From Psettodes erumei (taxonomy: Eukaryota > Chordata > Actinopteri > Pleuronectiformes > Psettodidae): a stretch of DNA of 64,000 nt. The notes below the pieces were generated by a model. It had not been told where the DNA came from. It searched no databases and worked only from the letters and a program-made list of their open reading frames with translations. Both the position numbers and the translations under genes were made by a program. Where the stretch lies: contig JAFBJZ010000894.1 in the NCBI GenBank assembly GCA_016785225.1, positions 1 through 64,000 on the forward strand. Reading direction: 5' to 3'. Each line of letters opens with the position of its first letter. The first letter of the stretch is position 1. This document shows positions 21,290 through 31,551 of the stretch, in pieces.

Positions 21290-21875
21290 AACTACAACGA
21301 TCAGCCATTATGGCAACAAAACAGCTCTGACCAATCAAGGCATTGATTCTCAGGCACCAACATGTTAGCATCAGATCCTTTGTGTCCTGTAAGTTGTCTG
21401 TAAGTTGCCCAGTGCATCACACTGCTATGATTCATCAGATCAGTACACCTTATTCCATTGCTCCATTGTCCAGCTCTGATGGTCATATATCCATTAGGAG
21501 CTTCAGTCAGTGGAGCATGGACACTGACTGGTCTGAAGCTACATAGCCTCATACACCTGTGAACCTTGGGGGCCCATGACCCTGTCACCAGTTTATCAGT
21601 TGTCCTTTCTTGGATCACTTTTAATAGGTACTGACCACTGCATACCACGAATACCCCACAAGACCTGCTGTTTGGAGATGCTCTGACCCAGTTATCTAGC
21701 CATCACAATTTGGCCCTTGTCAAAGTCTCTCAGTTTCTTCTACTTGTCCATTTTTCCTGCTAGAACACAACTTCAACTTCAAAGACTGAGTGTTGACTCA
21801 CTGCTCAATACAGCTTACACCTTGTCAGGTGCCATTGTAAGGAGACCTGTCAGTCAATGGTCATAATGTTGTGAC
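21290..21875. repeat. MITE-like repeat with diverged inverted ends
   Basis: The left end acaacgatcagccattatgg and right end ggtcataatgttgtgac are inverted versions of a phrase (gatcagccata...ttatgacc) found at the ends of a common fish non-autonomous DNA element. The interior has no transposase. Target duplications were not resolved. Confidence 0.4.
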
Positions 21876-22934
21876 AATACCATACCACTGTATGTCTGAA
21901 TGTCAGAAAGACATCAGCTGGATTGCCCAAAAATGTTGAATTTTCTTTGGAAGGCCATAAAGCCAACAAGTGTCCCCCTGTGGGCACTAGATGGAAAACT
22001 GTGGGACACTTGGGACAGGTTGCCATTCCATTGGGATGAACAAATGACATCATGAATACATTTGATTTGCTAGTCTTTGGACTGTGGAAGAAATCCTACA
22101 TTCTGTTCTGTGTAGATTGAAATTGTTTGAACAATATACCCTTCATCAATCCATTTTCTCCAAATAAATTTAAAAAACAGCTTTATGGGAAAGGCACAAA
22201 TAAACTAACATTTAATTACTATTTGCAATTTATTGTATGATTGCTTTATGCACTCAGTAGATGTACTCCAATCTCTTAATTAAATCAGTGATGAATATCA
22301 ACTGTGATAGGCTCTGGCTATAATTGGTGGAGGGTTAATAAGCAAGGTGTTGCTTTCGGTAATAGTTTAATATGACCACCTTCACTCCCCCACCATGCTT
22401 GTTAATGACCACCACCATTTGTCACCAAGTGCTTGCTTGGTGTGAGTGAGGGGCAGGGTCTGCAGAGTGCAGAGGAGGAAAGCAACACACTTGAACTAAA
22501 ACTATACACAACTATTTGTGCAAAAACTCTAATATTTACAACTACTTCATTTGATCTTCACTTGTGGTCTGTAAAGGACATATAAGACAAACTGCAATGC
22601 ATTCTGTGCCTCTTTGCATTAAATACAATAAAATGAACTTTTCTGTTTGTGTAAAATAGTGGAACTCCTGGTTGAGTGTTCACTGTTGTTTACCATGTCC
22701 TTCAGGAATCAGTCTCATAAAAGTCCATTTAGGTAATGGAGTAGCACTTATAATGATGACAAGGTTTCATTCAGGGAGAATGTTAAGAACAGCTTATTCT
22801 ACAAACCATAGGAAAAGCATGAAAAACCCTGCGAGAGGCTGCAGTATTCTTTACAGAACACTTTCAACCTTGACAATGACCTGGATAACTGAGAATCTAC
22901 ATAGATATAAAACTAAAGTGATTTCTGGTAAAAT

Positions 22935-23480
22935 ATCCATGTCACAACCTGCACTGTTTTGCTTTATTTTGTTTTATTTTGGGAATTTCTGCTAGTTTGT
23001 TTTCTGTGTATTTCCTTCCTGTGTTTGATTGTCTTCCCTGTCCTAATGTGTTTCACCTGTATTTCATTATCCCTGGCTCCCTGGTGTATTTAAGTCTTGG
23101 TCTTTTCCTTTGTCTTAATCAGTTGTGCTGTTTTTGCTTCACTGTGTCTGTTTCTGTAGATTTTTACTGCCCATTGTTCCTGATGTTTCCCCTGAATTCC
23201 CTAGTTTTTGTAGTTTGAATTTCCTTGCTTTTGCAAGTAATTTCTTGCTTTTGCTTCATTGGCTATTTGTACACTGTTGGTTTTTCTTTTCTACTACTTA
23301 TAGTTCAGCACATGGTCAGTTTAAATCCTGTTTGCCTGCCAAATACTGGACTGCTCAAAAATGTCTTCTGGAGTGAGGGGTGTGGCTTTTCCCATAATCC
23401 TCCCTGCCCTTTTGATCGGATTATAAATATCTCATTTTTAAATTTAATACCATCATGTAAAATGGACTCTGTAACAGCTC
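22935..23480 (+). repeat. Possible LTR remnant
   Basis: The T-rich sequence starts near tgtcacaacctgcactg and has the C/T-biased composition and tatttaagtc promoter-like phrase (about 23088) seen in fish Gypsy-type LTRs. No TSD or PBS was found. The evidence is weak. Confidence 0.3.
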
Positions 23481-23592
23481 TGTAAAAAATTTACATAATG
23501 TTCTGACAGACACCAAAGACTGAGTGTCCGAAGAAAATGGTGCTTACTATCAATGTGAACCCTGGAATATTTGTAAGAAGTCAACTGTCTGA

Positions 23593-24032
23593 TGTCATGA
23601 CCACACTGTCAGGACCAGTAAATGTTAAGTGTTTGTTCAGTACAGGGTTCTTTCCTTGTCCTTGTCACTTCCTGTTTTATTTTGAAGTCGGGTGTCATCC
23701 CTGTCTTCCTGTCAAGTTTCCCACCTGTGTGATTGTGTGCCCACCCAATATGTCTTGTTGTCTCCCTCGTGTGTGTGTATATAATCTGTGTTCCCCTTCC
23801 CATCATCTTGTCAAGATCATCTTGTCGTCCTACGTAAGCATTCCAGCATTTACCTCAAGTATTTCCTAGATAGTGCATGACCAGTGCTTTTGTTTTTGAC
23901 CTCCGAGCCTGCCTTGTGATTCTGTACCTCTGCCTGGTTTTGATTCGGACTGAATAAATGGACTCTGATTTTGCCTGAACCCCTGACTCTGTATCTGTGT
24001 GTCCAAGCCTCTGAGTACTGAGTCTGATACAT
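23593..24032 (+). repeat. Probable solo LTR (Gypsy-type)
   Basis: The segment starts TGTCATGACC or TGTCAGGACC (23596 or 23607) and ends near GAGTCTGATACA. It contains a TATA box (tgtatataatctgtg, near 23780) and AATAAA at 23953-23958, in the right order for U3-R-U5 on the + strand. A 5-bp target duplication could not be confirmed and no internal region follows. Confidence 0.5.
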
Positions 24033-24061
24033 ATAAGACAACAGAGCCCTGATTTCAAATT

Positions 24062-24565
24062 GATCTGGGAACTTACACAGTTTCTTCAGTTTTACCTACA
24101 TTAATCTGCAGGTGCTCATCACACCAATCCACAAACTTGTCCATTCCAGCTTTATGGCTAACAATGTTGGAGTAACTTTTGAGTAAAGTAAATGAATTCA
24201 AATGATAAGAAGGAATAAAACCACATAGTATGAAATGAAATAACTGGGCTACCTTTCTTCTTCAACTGGTTCTAATCTCAGGATGTCTCCACCTCCTTAC
24301 ATAGTTCCTTATGATCCTTTTATTTCATTCATTATTTCATAACATTGGAAGTTAAAGCCACTGTCTGGCCTATAGTCATTATTTTCTTGGGGACAAGACT
24401 TTTTAGGAACTGAAAGTTTGATAGCTCTTTTCCACAGCTCTGGCACTATTTGTGTATCTGTAGAAAACTGAAAGAGTTGATGCCAGGCTAATGTAAATTG
24501 CAGATATTAAGAGAAAAGCAGACGTGCCATCCAGCCCCATTACCTTGGTTAATACTATTGTCGTG
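24062..24565 (-). pseudogene. Old LINE reverse transcriptase fragments
   Basis: On the minus strand, 24150-24065 reads DKFVDWCDEHLQINVGKTEE, and about 24560-24330 reads, across breaks, VPELWKRAIKLSVPKKS and NDYRPDSGFN. These are L2/CR1-like RT blocks but strongly decayed. With the fragment at 25787-26185 on the same strand and in order, they appear to be one old LINE split by later insertions. Confidence 0.55.
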
Positions 24566-24871
24566 GAAATTGTCTGAAAAAGATAGCACTCTAATACTTT
24601 AACCCTTTCAAATTTCTTTTATGTGTCCATTGTAATTACAATAGGAGATCAACAATACCTCAGCACATGTGGTGGAAACGAGGATCTCAAACTCACAACA
24701 GCAAAACATTCAACCTTTATAGCATCTTTAAAGGTCATGGTCTTTCATACTATTGGCTAGTTTCCCCGAAGTTAAAAACATTCTTGTCCACTTGGCAAAA
24801 TCCCAATCTGTGATGGCCATAAATGCTCACACAGTTGTCCAACCTACACATGCATATGTAAGTAAGAACAG

Positions 24872-25452
24872 TGACACGGCGGTGTTCTTGGACCAGAAAG
24901 TGCAGGAGACCAGAGGCACTCAGTTCGAGATTTTATTGGTTACCAGCAAGGAAAACAGCGCAAGGTAAATCCCTGAAGAGTCGCACACGTGGTGTAGCTG
25001 GTGCCGACTCTTCCGGGAGGTTGGCGTAGATGTAGTCGTGGTCGGGGACATAGCAGTGGTCGGGATCGTGGTCAGGAACGTAGCTGTGGTCAGGGACGTA
25101 GCAGTGGTCGGGATCGTGGTCAGGAACGTAGCCGTGGTCAGGGACATAGCAGTGGTTGGGATCGTGGTCAGGAACGTAGCCGTGGTCAGGGACGTAGCAG
25201 TGGTCGGGATCGTGGTCAGGAACGTAGTCGTGGTCGTGGCAAAGAACGCTGGATGTCGCAAGGTAATCATCTGGCACTGAGTGACTAGAGAGCTGGGCTT
25301 TTGTAGGGAGGTGTGCTGATTGCTAGATGAGTGTCAGGTGTGTCTCATCTGCCTGTCGGGGAAACCAGCCACGCCTCCTGTCAACACCTGAGAGCAAGGG
25401 AGGAGAGAGGGAGAGGCAACCCGGAAAACTATGCCCATCCTGGGCCATCACA
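24872..25452 (-). mobile_element. Solo LTR with internal minisatellite (copy 1)
   Basis: The 581-bp element is flanked by an exact 5-bp duplication AACAG at 24867-24871 and 25453-25457. On the minus strand it begins TGTGATGGCCC and ends TGTCA, so it has the TG...CA ends of an LTR. AATAAA on the minus strand lies at 24932-24937, and a TATA-like ctacaaaagccc is near 25300. Between them lies a tandem array (25035-25245). No internal coding region remains, as expected when two LTRs recombine. The parent element is not in the window and its clade is not determined. Confidence 0.85.
25035..25245 (-). repeat. 48-bp higher-order minisatellite within solo LTR
   Basis: Submodules of 18, 12 and 18 bases (built on cgtagcagtggtc, gggatcgtggtc and aggaacgtagccgtggtc) repeat about four times as a 48-bp unit. 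Because 48 is divisible by three and the unit lacks stops, several frames stay open on both strands. The minus-strand 16-residue period HDPDHCYVPDHGYVPD is probably a by-product rather than a protein. Confidence 0.85.
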
Positions 25453-25786
25453 AACAGAGGCCTCATGCTGTGGCGCCAGTCAAATATGCAGCGTCTTCCT
25501 TTCTTGGTAACTCTGAGACACTGGTGTCACCTAAATCACAGGGAGGAGAAAGTGATCCCCTCAACAGAAACACTATTTTTGTGACTAGAAGTAACTCAGT
25601 AAGCAAGTTGAACAACTGACCATTATGAATTAATGATCAACTAATAATTTTCCTTCCACACTATGTGTGTAACTTTAAAAAAATTTGGTGACAGTACATG
25701 AGTCTATTACCATTCTATCATCATAAACATAACCATTTGCTTTGTCTTCACAATAATGAAGAATAAATAAATGCATCAGCTTCAAA

Positions 25787-26185
25787 TCACATATAAATAT
25801 TATTCAGTTCATTTGCCCTGGCAGTTTCATTGAAAGCAACAATGGGCTCCCTTTTCAACACTAGAAATTTCCAAGATTTAGTCCCAGAGTTTCTTTGTAC
25901 AGATTTGAACAGATCTTGTTCTGCCTGTTCCTTATGCTTTGTCCATGCTGCCCTAACTTGCTGATTGAGATCCTTTTGTGCATCTTTCAGATATACAGTG
26001 TCTCTTGATTTGTAGGGCATTTTCTTAATAATATGTTCATTAATTCCTTTTGTGATATAGGGTTTATTGTTTGGACATCTTTTGACAATTTCTATCGCAG
26101 GATTTAATCCACACAGAAGGAAGATATAAGCATCTATTGAGTCTGCATCCTCTCAGCTCCTCCAGACTGTCACTGGACCATACAT
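25787..26185 (-). pseudogene. Old LINE fragment (between endonuclease and RT)
   Basis: The minus frame has CPNNKPYITKGI, then TVYLKDAQKDLNQQVRAAW and SGTKSWKFLV, resembling the linker between endonuclease and RT in L2/CR1-type LINEs. The Gypsy element inserted at 26190 ends it on one side and the solo LTR interrupts it on the other. Confidence 0.5.
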
Positions 26186-26189
26186 TTAC

Positions 26190-26683
26190 TGTGATGATCA
26201 GTACAAGAACCAGGCGCAAGACAGTGTGTGCTGGCAATGATCTTTATTAAACACAATCCAAAAGTCACAAAGCCGAAAAATCCGTGTCACAAGTCCGTAA
26301 TCAGGGTCAGAAAACCAGAGGCGTGTCCGAGTCAAAAACCGGAGAGACAGCGAACAAATCCAATGGGCGAGGACAAGAAATGGTGGTCAGGCAAAAATGT
26401 GTCTACGGAAACAGATCAGGCTAGCGTACAGGGTTCTCGGCTCAGGCATGAAATGGTCGCGTTTCGACACCAGGGAAGTGTGAGGCAGGGGTTTAAGTAC
26501 ACCGGGGAGTGACGAGCAAACAAGACACAGGTGCAGGGAATTAGCCAGGTGATTAACCGAAAAGAGAAGAACACCAGAAGAAGAACACCTAACAGATATC
26601 AACACCAGGAACCACACAAAACATGTGAGGAAGCAACCACGGGAAAACACAGACAAAAACCCAAAAGGGCACGGATCATAACA
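26190..26683 (-). repeat. Gypsy 3' LTR (494 bp)
   Basis: It starts TGTTATGATCC on the minus strand and ends ACATCACA-like TG...CA ends. AATAAA on the minus strand lies at 26243-26248. A TATA-like tacttaaac stretch near 26495 precedes the predicted RNA start by about 30 bases. It is the more complete of the two LTRs. Confidence 0.9.
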
Positions 26684-26700
26684 GTACCCCCTTCCTTAAG
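26684..26700 (-). promoter_or_regulatory. Gypsy polypurine tract
   Basis: On the minus strand cttaaggaagggggtac lies directly before the 3' LTR. A purine run at this place primes plus-strand DNA synthesis in LTR elements. Confidence 0.7.
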
Positions 26701-27193
26701 AAACGCCTCTTGGCATTTTAACAGGTGGTTTAGGATGAGTCCTGTGGAAGTCCCTTGTCAAGTCTTTGTCCAGAATGAACCTGGCAGGTGTCCAGCTTCT
26801 CTCCTCGGGACTGTAGCCCTCCCAGTCAATAAGGTACTGAAGGCCCTGGCCCCGACGACGACAGTCCAGGATGCGCCGGACCTTGTATGTCTCCCCATTC
26901 TCGATGGTGCTGGGGGCGGGAGGGGGCTCAGGGGCAGAACACAAGCGGTGAGTGACCACCGGTTTAATACGTGAGACATGGAACGTGGGGTGTATCTTAC
27001 TCATGCTGGCAGGAAGTCTAAGTCTGACTGCGGAGGGGCTGATAACCTTGATAATGGTGAATGGACCAATGTAGCGAGGAGCCAACTTACGCATGCCCCC
27101 GTTCAATGGAATGTCCTTGGCAGCCAGCCACACACGTTGCCCCATGTGATAAACTGGAGCCGGAGTACGCCTCCTGTCCGCCGGTTCCTTCAT
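26696..27193 (-). pseudogene. Gypsy integrase C-terminus and chromodomain
   Basis: The 165-residue frame begins inside the integrase C-terminal barrel (VYHMGQRVWLAAKDIPL, RKLAPRYIGPF, FHVSRIKPV near residues 20-80). It ends in a chromodomain (YKVRRILDCRRRG, YLIDWEGYSPEERSW, near 105-150). In chromoviruses this domain binds modified histones and can bias insertion. The aromatic residues expected in the methyl-lysine pocket (Tyr at the start, Trp in DWEGY) are present. This frame is intact to its stop, while the upstream integrase is broken. Confidence 0.9.
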
Positions 27194-28212
27194 CCGGGCA
27201 GCCGCTCTCAGCAGATTGGAGCGTGTAATGCTTCAGGTCCGTCTGCATCTGCGGATGAAGGCCTCAGCAGACGGAACCCCCACCTCTTTCTCCTGACTCA
27301 GGAACAGAGGAGGCTGGTACCCCAAACAGCACTCGAAGGGGGATAATTTGGACGAGGAGGAGGTGTGGCTGTTTATGGCGTACTCGGCCCATGGCAGCTG
27401 CTGGCTCCAGGAAGCTGGGTTTTTGGCACACATGCACCTAAGGACAGTCTCAAGAGATAGATTAGCCCGCTCGGTCTGGCCATTGGATTGGGGGTGAAAA
27501 CCAGAGGATAAACGCACAGATGTACCTAGGAGAGTGCAAATGGCTTTCCAAAAGCTAGCGGAGAATTTGGGTCTGAGACGATGTCGGAGGGGATGCCATG
27601 TAATCTGACTACGTGTTGGATGAGTAGTGTGGCGGTTTCCTGGGCAGAAGGTAACTTGTTGAGGGGAACAAAGTGTACGGCCTTAGAGAACCAGTCAACG
27701 ATGGTAAGAATGGTAGTGTGGTAGTTGGAAGTGGGTAAACCTGTTGTGAAATCTAATGCTATATGTGACCAGGGACGACTGGGAGTGGGTAGTGGTAGAA
27801 GGAGACCTTGTGGCGGTTGGTGATTTACCTTGGCTTGGGCGCAGACCGAGCAGGCTGAGACGTAGTCTTAAATGTCTCTTCTTATATCTGGCCACCAGAA
27901 CTTGCGCAGGATGAAGTCATATGTGCGACTTCTCCCCGGGTACAGGAGAGGTTGGAGGCATGTCCCCACTCAAGGACCTGAGGTCGTGCACTGGCGGGTA
28001 CATAGAGGCATCCACTAGGGCATTCACTTGGTGCCGTGGCACCCTCCTGGGCACGCCTCACACAATCCTCAATCTCGAGGTCAACAGCATTAATGAAAAT
28101 GTTGGCTGGGAGGATAGTGTCAGGAACTGGGTCCTTCCCTGGTGGATCAAACCTTCTGGATAGAGCATTGTGTTTGACATTCTTGGAACCCGGGCAATAT
28201 GCCAGATGGAAG
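27194..28212 (-). pseudogene. Gypsy integrase core
   Basis: Across at least two frame changes the minus strand encodes the zinc-binding end (CSVCAQAK near 27840), the first catalytic Asp in IALDFTTGL (near 27745), a second Asp near 27595 and the Glu in GFHPQSNGQTERANL (near 27475). This is the D, D, E triad that joins element DNA to the host. The frame 27517-27233 continues WAEYAINSH to PFECCLGYQPP. The zinc-binding region before 27840 is decayed. Confidence 0.8.
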
Positions 28213-30060
28213 TCAAATCTGGTAAAAAAACATGGCCCACCTGGCCTGGTGAGGATTTAACCGCTTGGCCGTCCCTAAGCATTCTAGGTTCTTGTGATCT
28301 GTCCAAACCAGAAAAGGGACCCGGGCACCCTCCAGCCATTGCCTCCATTCGTCTAAGGCCAGCTTGACTGCCAAGAGCTCGCGATTGCCTATGTCATAAT
28401 TCTGTTCTGATGGGGTTAGGCGATGGGAATGCACAGGGGTGCACCTTTCCATCCTGTGATGATCTCTGGGACAGGACGGCCCCCACCCCAATGCTAAAAG
28501 CATCGACCTCCACGATGAACTGTGCCTCCGGGTCTGGGTGAATGAGGATAGGCGCAGTAGTAATAATAATTCCTTCAAACGCTGGAATGCAGTTTCGGCT
28601 TCCCTGCCCCAGGAATACTTGGCCTTAGTGGAGGTCAGGGCGGTGAGAGGAGCGGCAACTGTGCTGTAGTTTCTAATGAATCTTCGATAGAAATTGGCAA
28701 ATCGCAGGAAGCGCTGCAATGACTTACGGTCTTCTGGCCGGGGCTATTCAGTGACAGCCTTGACCTTGGAGGGATCTATGCCAATGCTTCCCGCTGAAAT
28801 CTTGAACCCCAAAAAGGTGGTGCTGGTGCATGAGAATTCACACTTCTCGGCCTTGACGAACAACCGATTCTCCAGCAACCGTTTAAGCACCTGCCGCACA
28901 TGCTCCATGTGTTGCTCTGGGGAACGTGACATGGTGGGGTTTCGGACCAGAAAGAGCAGAAGACCAGAAGCACACAGTTTGAGTTTTTATTAGTTTCCAG
29001 CAGGGAAACAGCACGAGGAAAAACTCCCTGAAGAGTCGCACCCGTGGTGTAGCTTGTGCCGACTCCTTCGGGGGGTTGGCGTAGACGTAGTCATGGTCGA
29101 GGACGTAGCCAAGGTCGAGATCGTGGTCAGGAACGTAGCCGTGGTCAGGGACGTAGCAGTGGTCAGAATCGTAGCCGTGGTCAGGGACGTAGCCGTGGTC
29201 GGGATCGTGGTCAGGGACGTAGCCGTGGTCGGGGACATAGCAGAAGTCGGGATCGTGGTCAGGAACGTGGTCGTGGCAAAGAACGCTGGATGTGGCAAAG
29301 CAATCATCCGGCAACAGGGCGACTGGAGAGCTGGGCTTATGTAGGGGGATGAGCTGATTAGCAGATGATTGTCAGGTGTGTATCATCTGCTTGTTATGGC
29401 CGACCACGCCTCCTGCCACCACCTGGGAGCAAGAGAGAAGAGAGGGAGAGGCAAACCGGAAGGGACGCCCATCCTGGGCCGTCACAGAACGGGAGAAAAT
29501 CAAAATGTCATCCAGGTAGACAAAGACAAACTTGTTAATCACATCATTGACCATTCCCTGGAAGACTGCTGGGGCATTAGTTAGGCCGAAGGGCATCACC
29601 AGGTACTCCCAGTGACCTGTGGGAGTGTTAAAGGCTGTCTTCCACTCATCTCCCTCTCTTATGCGTATAAGGTGGTAGGCATTTCGCAAGTCCAACTTGG
29701 TAAAAATGGTGGCTCCCTGGAGAAACTCGAATGCAGTGGACATGAGCGAAAGGGGATAACGGTTCTTGATAGTGATAGTCATTGGGACCGCGGTAATCAA
29801 TACAAGGACGAGGGGAACCGTCCTTCTTGCTAACAAAAAAAAACCCCGCCCCAGCTGGCGACGAGGATGGGCGGATGATACCTGCAGCCAGGGACTCACT
29901 AAGGTATTTCTCCATAGCTTCAGTCTTTGGACGCGACAGGGAGAACAGCCTACCTCGACGGGGCGTCGTCCCTGTCTTCAGATCAATGGGGCAATCATAC
30001 GGGTGATGGGGTGGCCGGCAAGTGGCACGTGCCTTACTGAAGACTTCTTTTAAGTCTACA
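28213..30060 (-). pseudogene. Gypsy reverse transcriptase and RNase H, split by a solo LTR
   Basis: RT pieces: KKDGSPRPCIDYRG near 29810, then in a new frame YPLSLMSTAFEFLQGATIF, FTKLDLRNAYHLIRIREGDEW, MPFGLTNAPAVFQ and the catalytic YLDD (VYLDDILIFSRS) at about 29505. At that point 560 bases of solo LTR intrude. RT resumes at 28926 with SPEQHMEHVRQVLKRLL and FLGFKISAGSI. The RNase H frame (28719-28213) has RFANFYRRFIRNYS, SHRLTPSEQNYDIGNREL and WTDHKNLE. A frameshift lies near 28550. Confidence 0.88.
28927..29486 (-). mobile_element. Solo LTR with internal minisatellite (copy 2), inside Gypsy RT
   Basis: The 560-bp element has the exact duplication GAACG (28922-28926 and 29487-29491). Read on the minus strand it is TGTGACGGCCC...TGTCA. 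It has the same modules as 24872-25452, with a different arrangement of minisatellite submodules at about 29085-29270, and AATAAA on the minus strand at 28986-28991. It splits the Gypsy polymerase two codons after the YLDD segment, so it is younger than that element. Confidence 0.9.
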
Positions 30061-31535
30061 TACTCGGGGGGGACCATCTCCTGGTTAGGAATTGGCTCCG
30101 TCTGTGCGACTGGAACCGGTGTGTGGGCTTGACAAAGACATTTCTGCGAGCAGGCGGGGCTCCAGCCCATGATTTCGTGCCTTTCCCAGTCTATGACTGG
30201 GTTATGGATGGTCATCCACGGATGGCCAAGGATGACAGGTGAACGGGGGGAGTTAATGATCAGGAAACTGATGAATTCTTGGTGGTTACCGGAGACTAGC
30301 ATCTTTAGGGGAGCCGTAGCATGGGTGATGTGGCCGATCTTCTGGCCATCCAGAGAGACTGCCACTCGTGGTTGAGAAAGCACCACCCAGGGAATGCCCC
30401 AGTGCTTAGCCGCCCTGATGTCCAGGAAGCTCTCCTCTGCTCCAGAGTCCACCAGTGCCCTAGTTCCCTTAGAGCCCCCATTCCACTCTAAGATCACTGG
30501 TAGGCTGGTGCGCTTCTTCGAGGAGGATTCTAATGACATTGCACCCACGAGCGCTCCTCTCCTCACTCGTGGGCGTTGCCTTTTACTGGGCACCTGATTT
30601 TGAAGTGTCCAACCCCCCCCACAGTATAGACACGCTTGTTCTCGGATCCGTCTTTCTCGTTCTTCCTTAGAAAGATGAGCCCGATTTATCTGCATGGGTT
30701 CTGCCTCCGGGGCGGGTCTGTGGGGGCGTGATGCCCCAGAAGGCAACCTTGGTCGACGCAGGGGAGCAGGGGATGGCTGACGGTGTGGGCTCGGGCGGGC
30801 CTGGCGCCCGCGTTCCTCCAGGCGTGTGCCGACACAGATAGCCAGTTCGATAACCCGATTCAGATCGTCAGGGAGGTCGCGGGTCAGAAACTCATCCTTG
30901 ATGTATTCAGCGAGACCGTGGAGGAATGCATCATACAGGGCACGTTCTCCCCAGCCGCTGTCGGTGGCGAGCATCTGGAACTCGATGGAGTAGTCCGAAA
31001 CTGACCTGCGCCCCTGACATAACTGTAGCAGCTCTCTTCCTGCCTCCTGGCCGTGCTTGGACCAATCAAAAACTCTCTGCATCTCCTCAGCCAGCAGAGT
31101 AGAGTTCTGGACACACGGTAAGTCTGCTTCCCAGGCCACTGTAGCCCACTGTTTGACCCTCCCGGTAAGCTGGGTGATGATGTAGGCTACCCGGGATTGC
31201 TCGGTGAAAAAGGTGGCTGGTTGTAAACTGAAGACGAGCTTACACTGGGTTAAGAAGGCCCGGCAGGACCCGGGTTCACCGTCGTACTTCTCTGGCGGTG
31301 GGAGATGTGGTTTGTGTGTCGTTGGAGGTACGGTGGAGCTGGGAGCAGGGGGAGCAGATGGATGAAGAGCGGGGGTGAGCTGGTTACCTCTGACGGTAGC
31401 AGCCAAGTCAGCCATGCTGTGGGTCAGCGTCTGCAAATGCTGCGAGAGGGCCAGGAGTTGTTGCTGTTGTGCCCCCAGCACGGCGTCCTGCCTATCCACT
31501 GCCCCTTGTAGCTGCGCACTGCCTGCTGGTTCCAT
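30061..31535 (-). pseudogene. Gypsy gag and aspartic protease
   Basis: The frame starts with an ATG 16 bases after the 5' LTR (31535). Gag has a Gln-rich N-terminal helix, then PPPEKYDGEPGSCRAFLTQC near residue 80, and FFTEQSRVAYIITQLTGRV and DLPDDLNRVIELAI in the capsid-like part. A zinc knuckle starts with CLYCGG near residue 300. The frame then changes sense at an 8-base G run and continues as pol with the protease DSGA motif (ALVDSGAEESFLD, near residue 362) and VILGHPWM. The His and last Cys of the knuckle are in another frame. Confidence 0.88.
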
Positions 31536-31551
31536 GGTGGTTGAAACGTAC
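31536..31551 (-). promoter_or_regulatory. Gypsy primer-binding site, probably self-primed
   Basis: Only GTACGTTTCAACCACC separates the 5' LTR from the gag ATG. It lacks the TGG start expected of a tRNA-primed site. Instead it is partly complementary to the predicted 5' end of the element's own RNA (minus strand GGTGTCGAAACGTGAC at about 31640-31625). This fits the self-priming known in the Tf1/sushi group. Confidence 0.55.

Noticed and set aside
24920..25288. Long open frames in several frames across the minisatellite, reading as Asp/His/Pro- or Arg/Gly/Gln-rich proteins
   Set aside because: The repeat period is divisible by three and lacks stops, so open frames arise on both strands. They lie inside an LTR, and the copies differ by array changes without sign of frame conservation.
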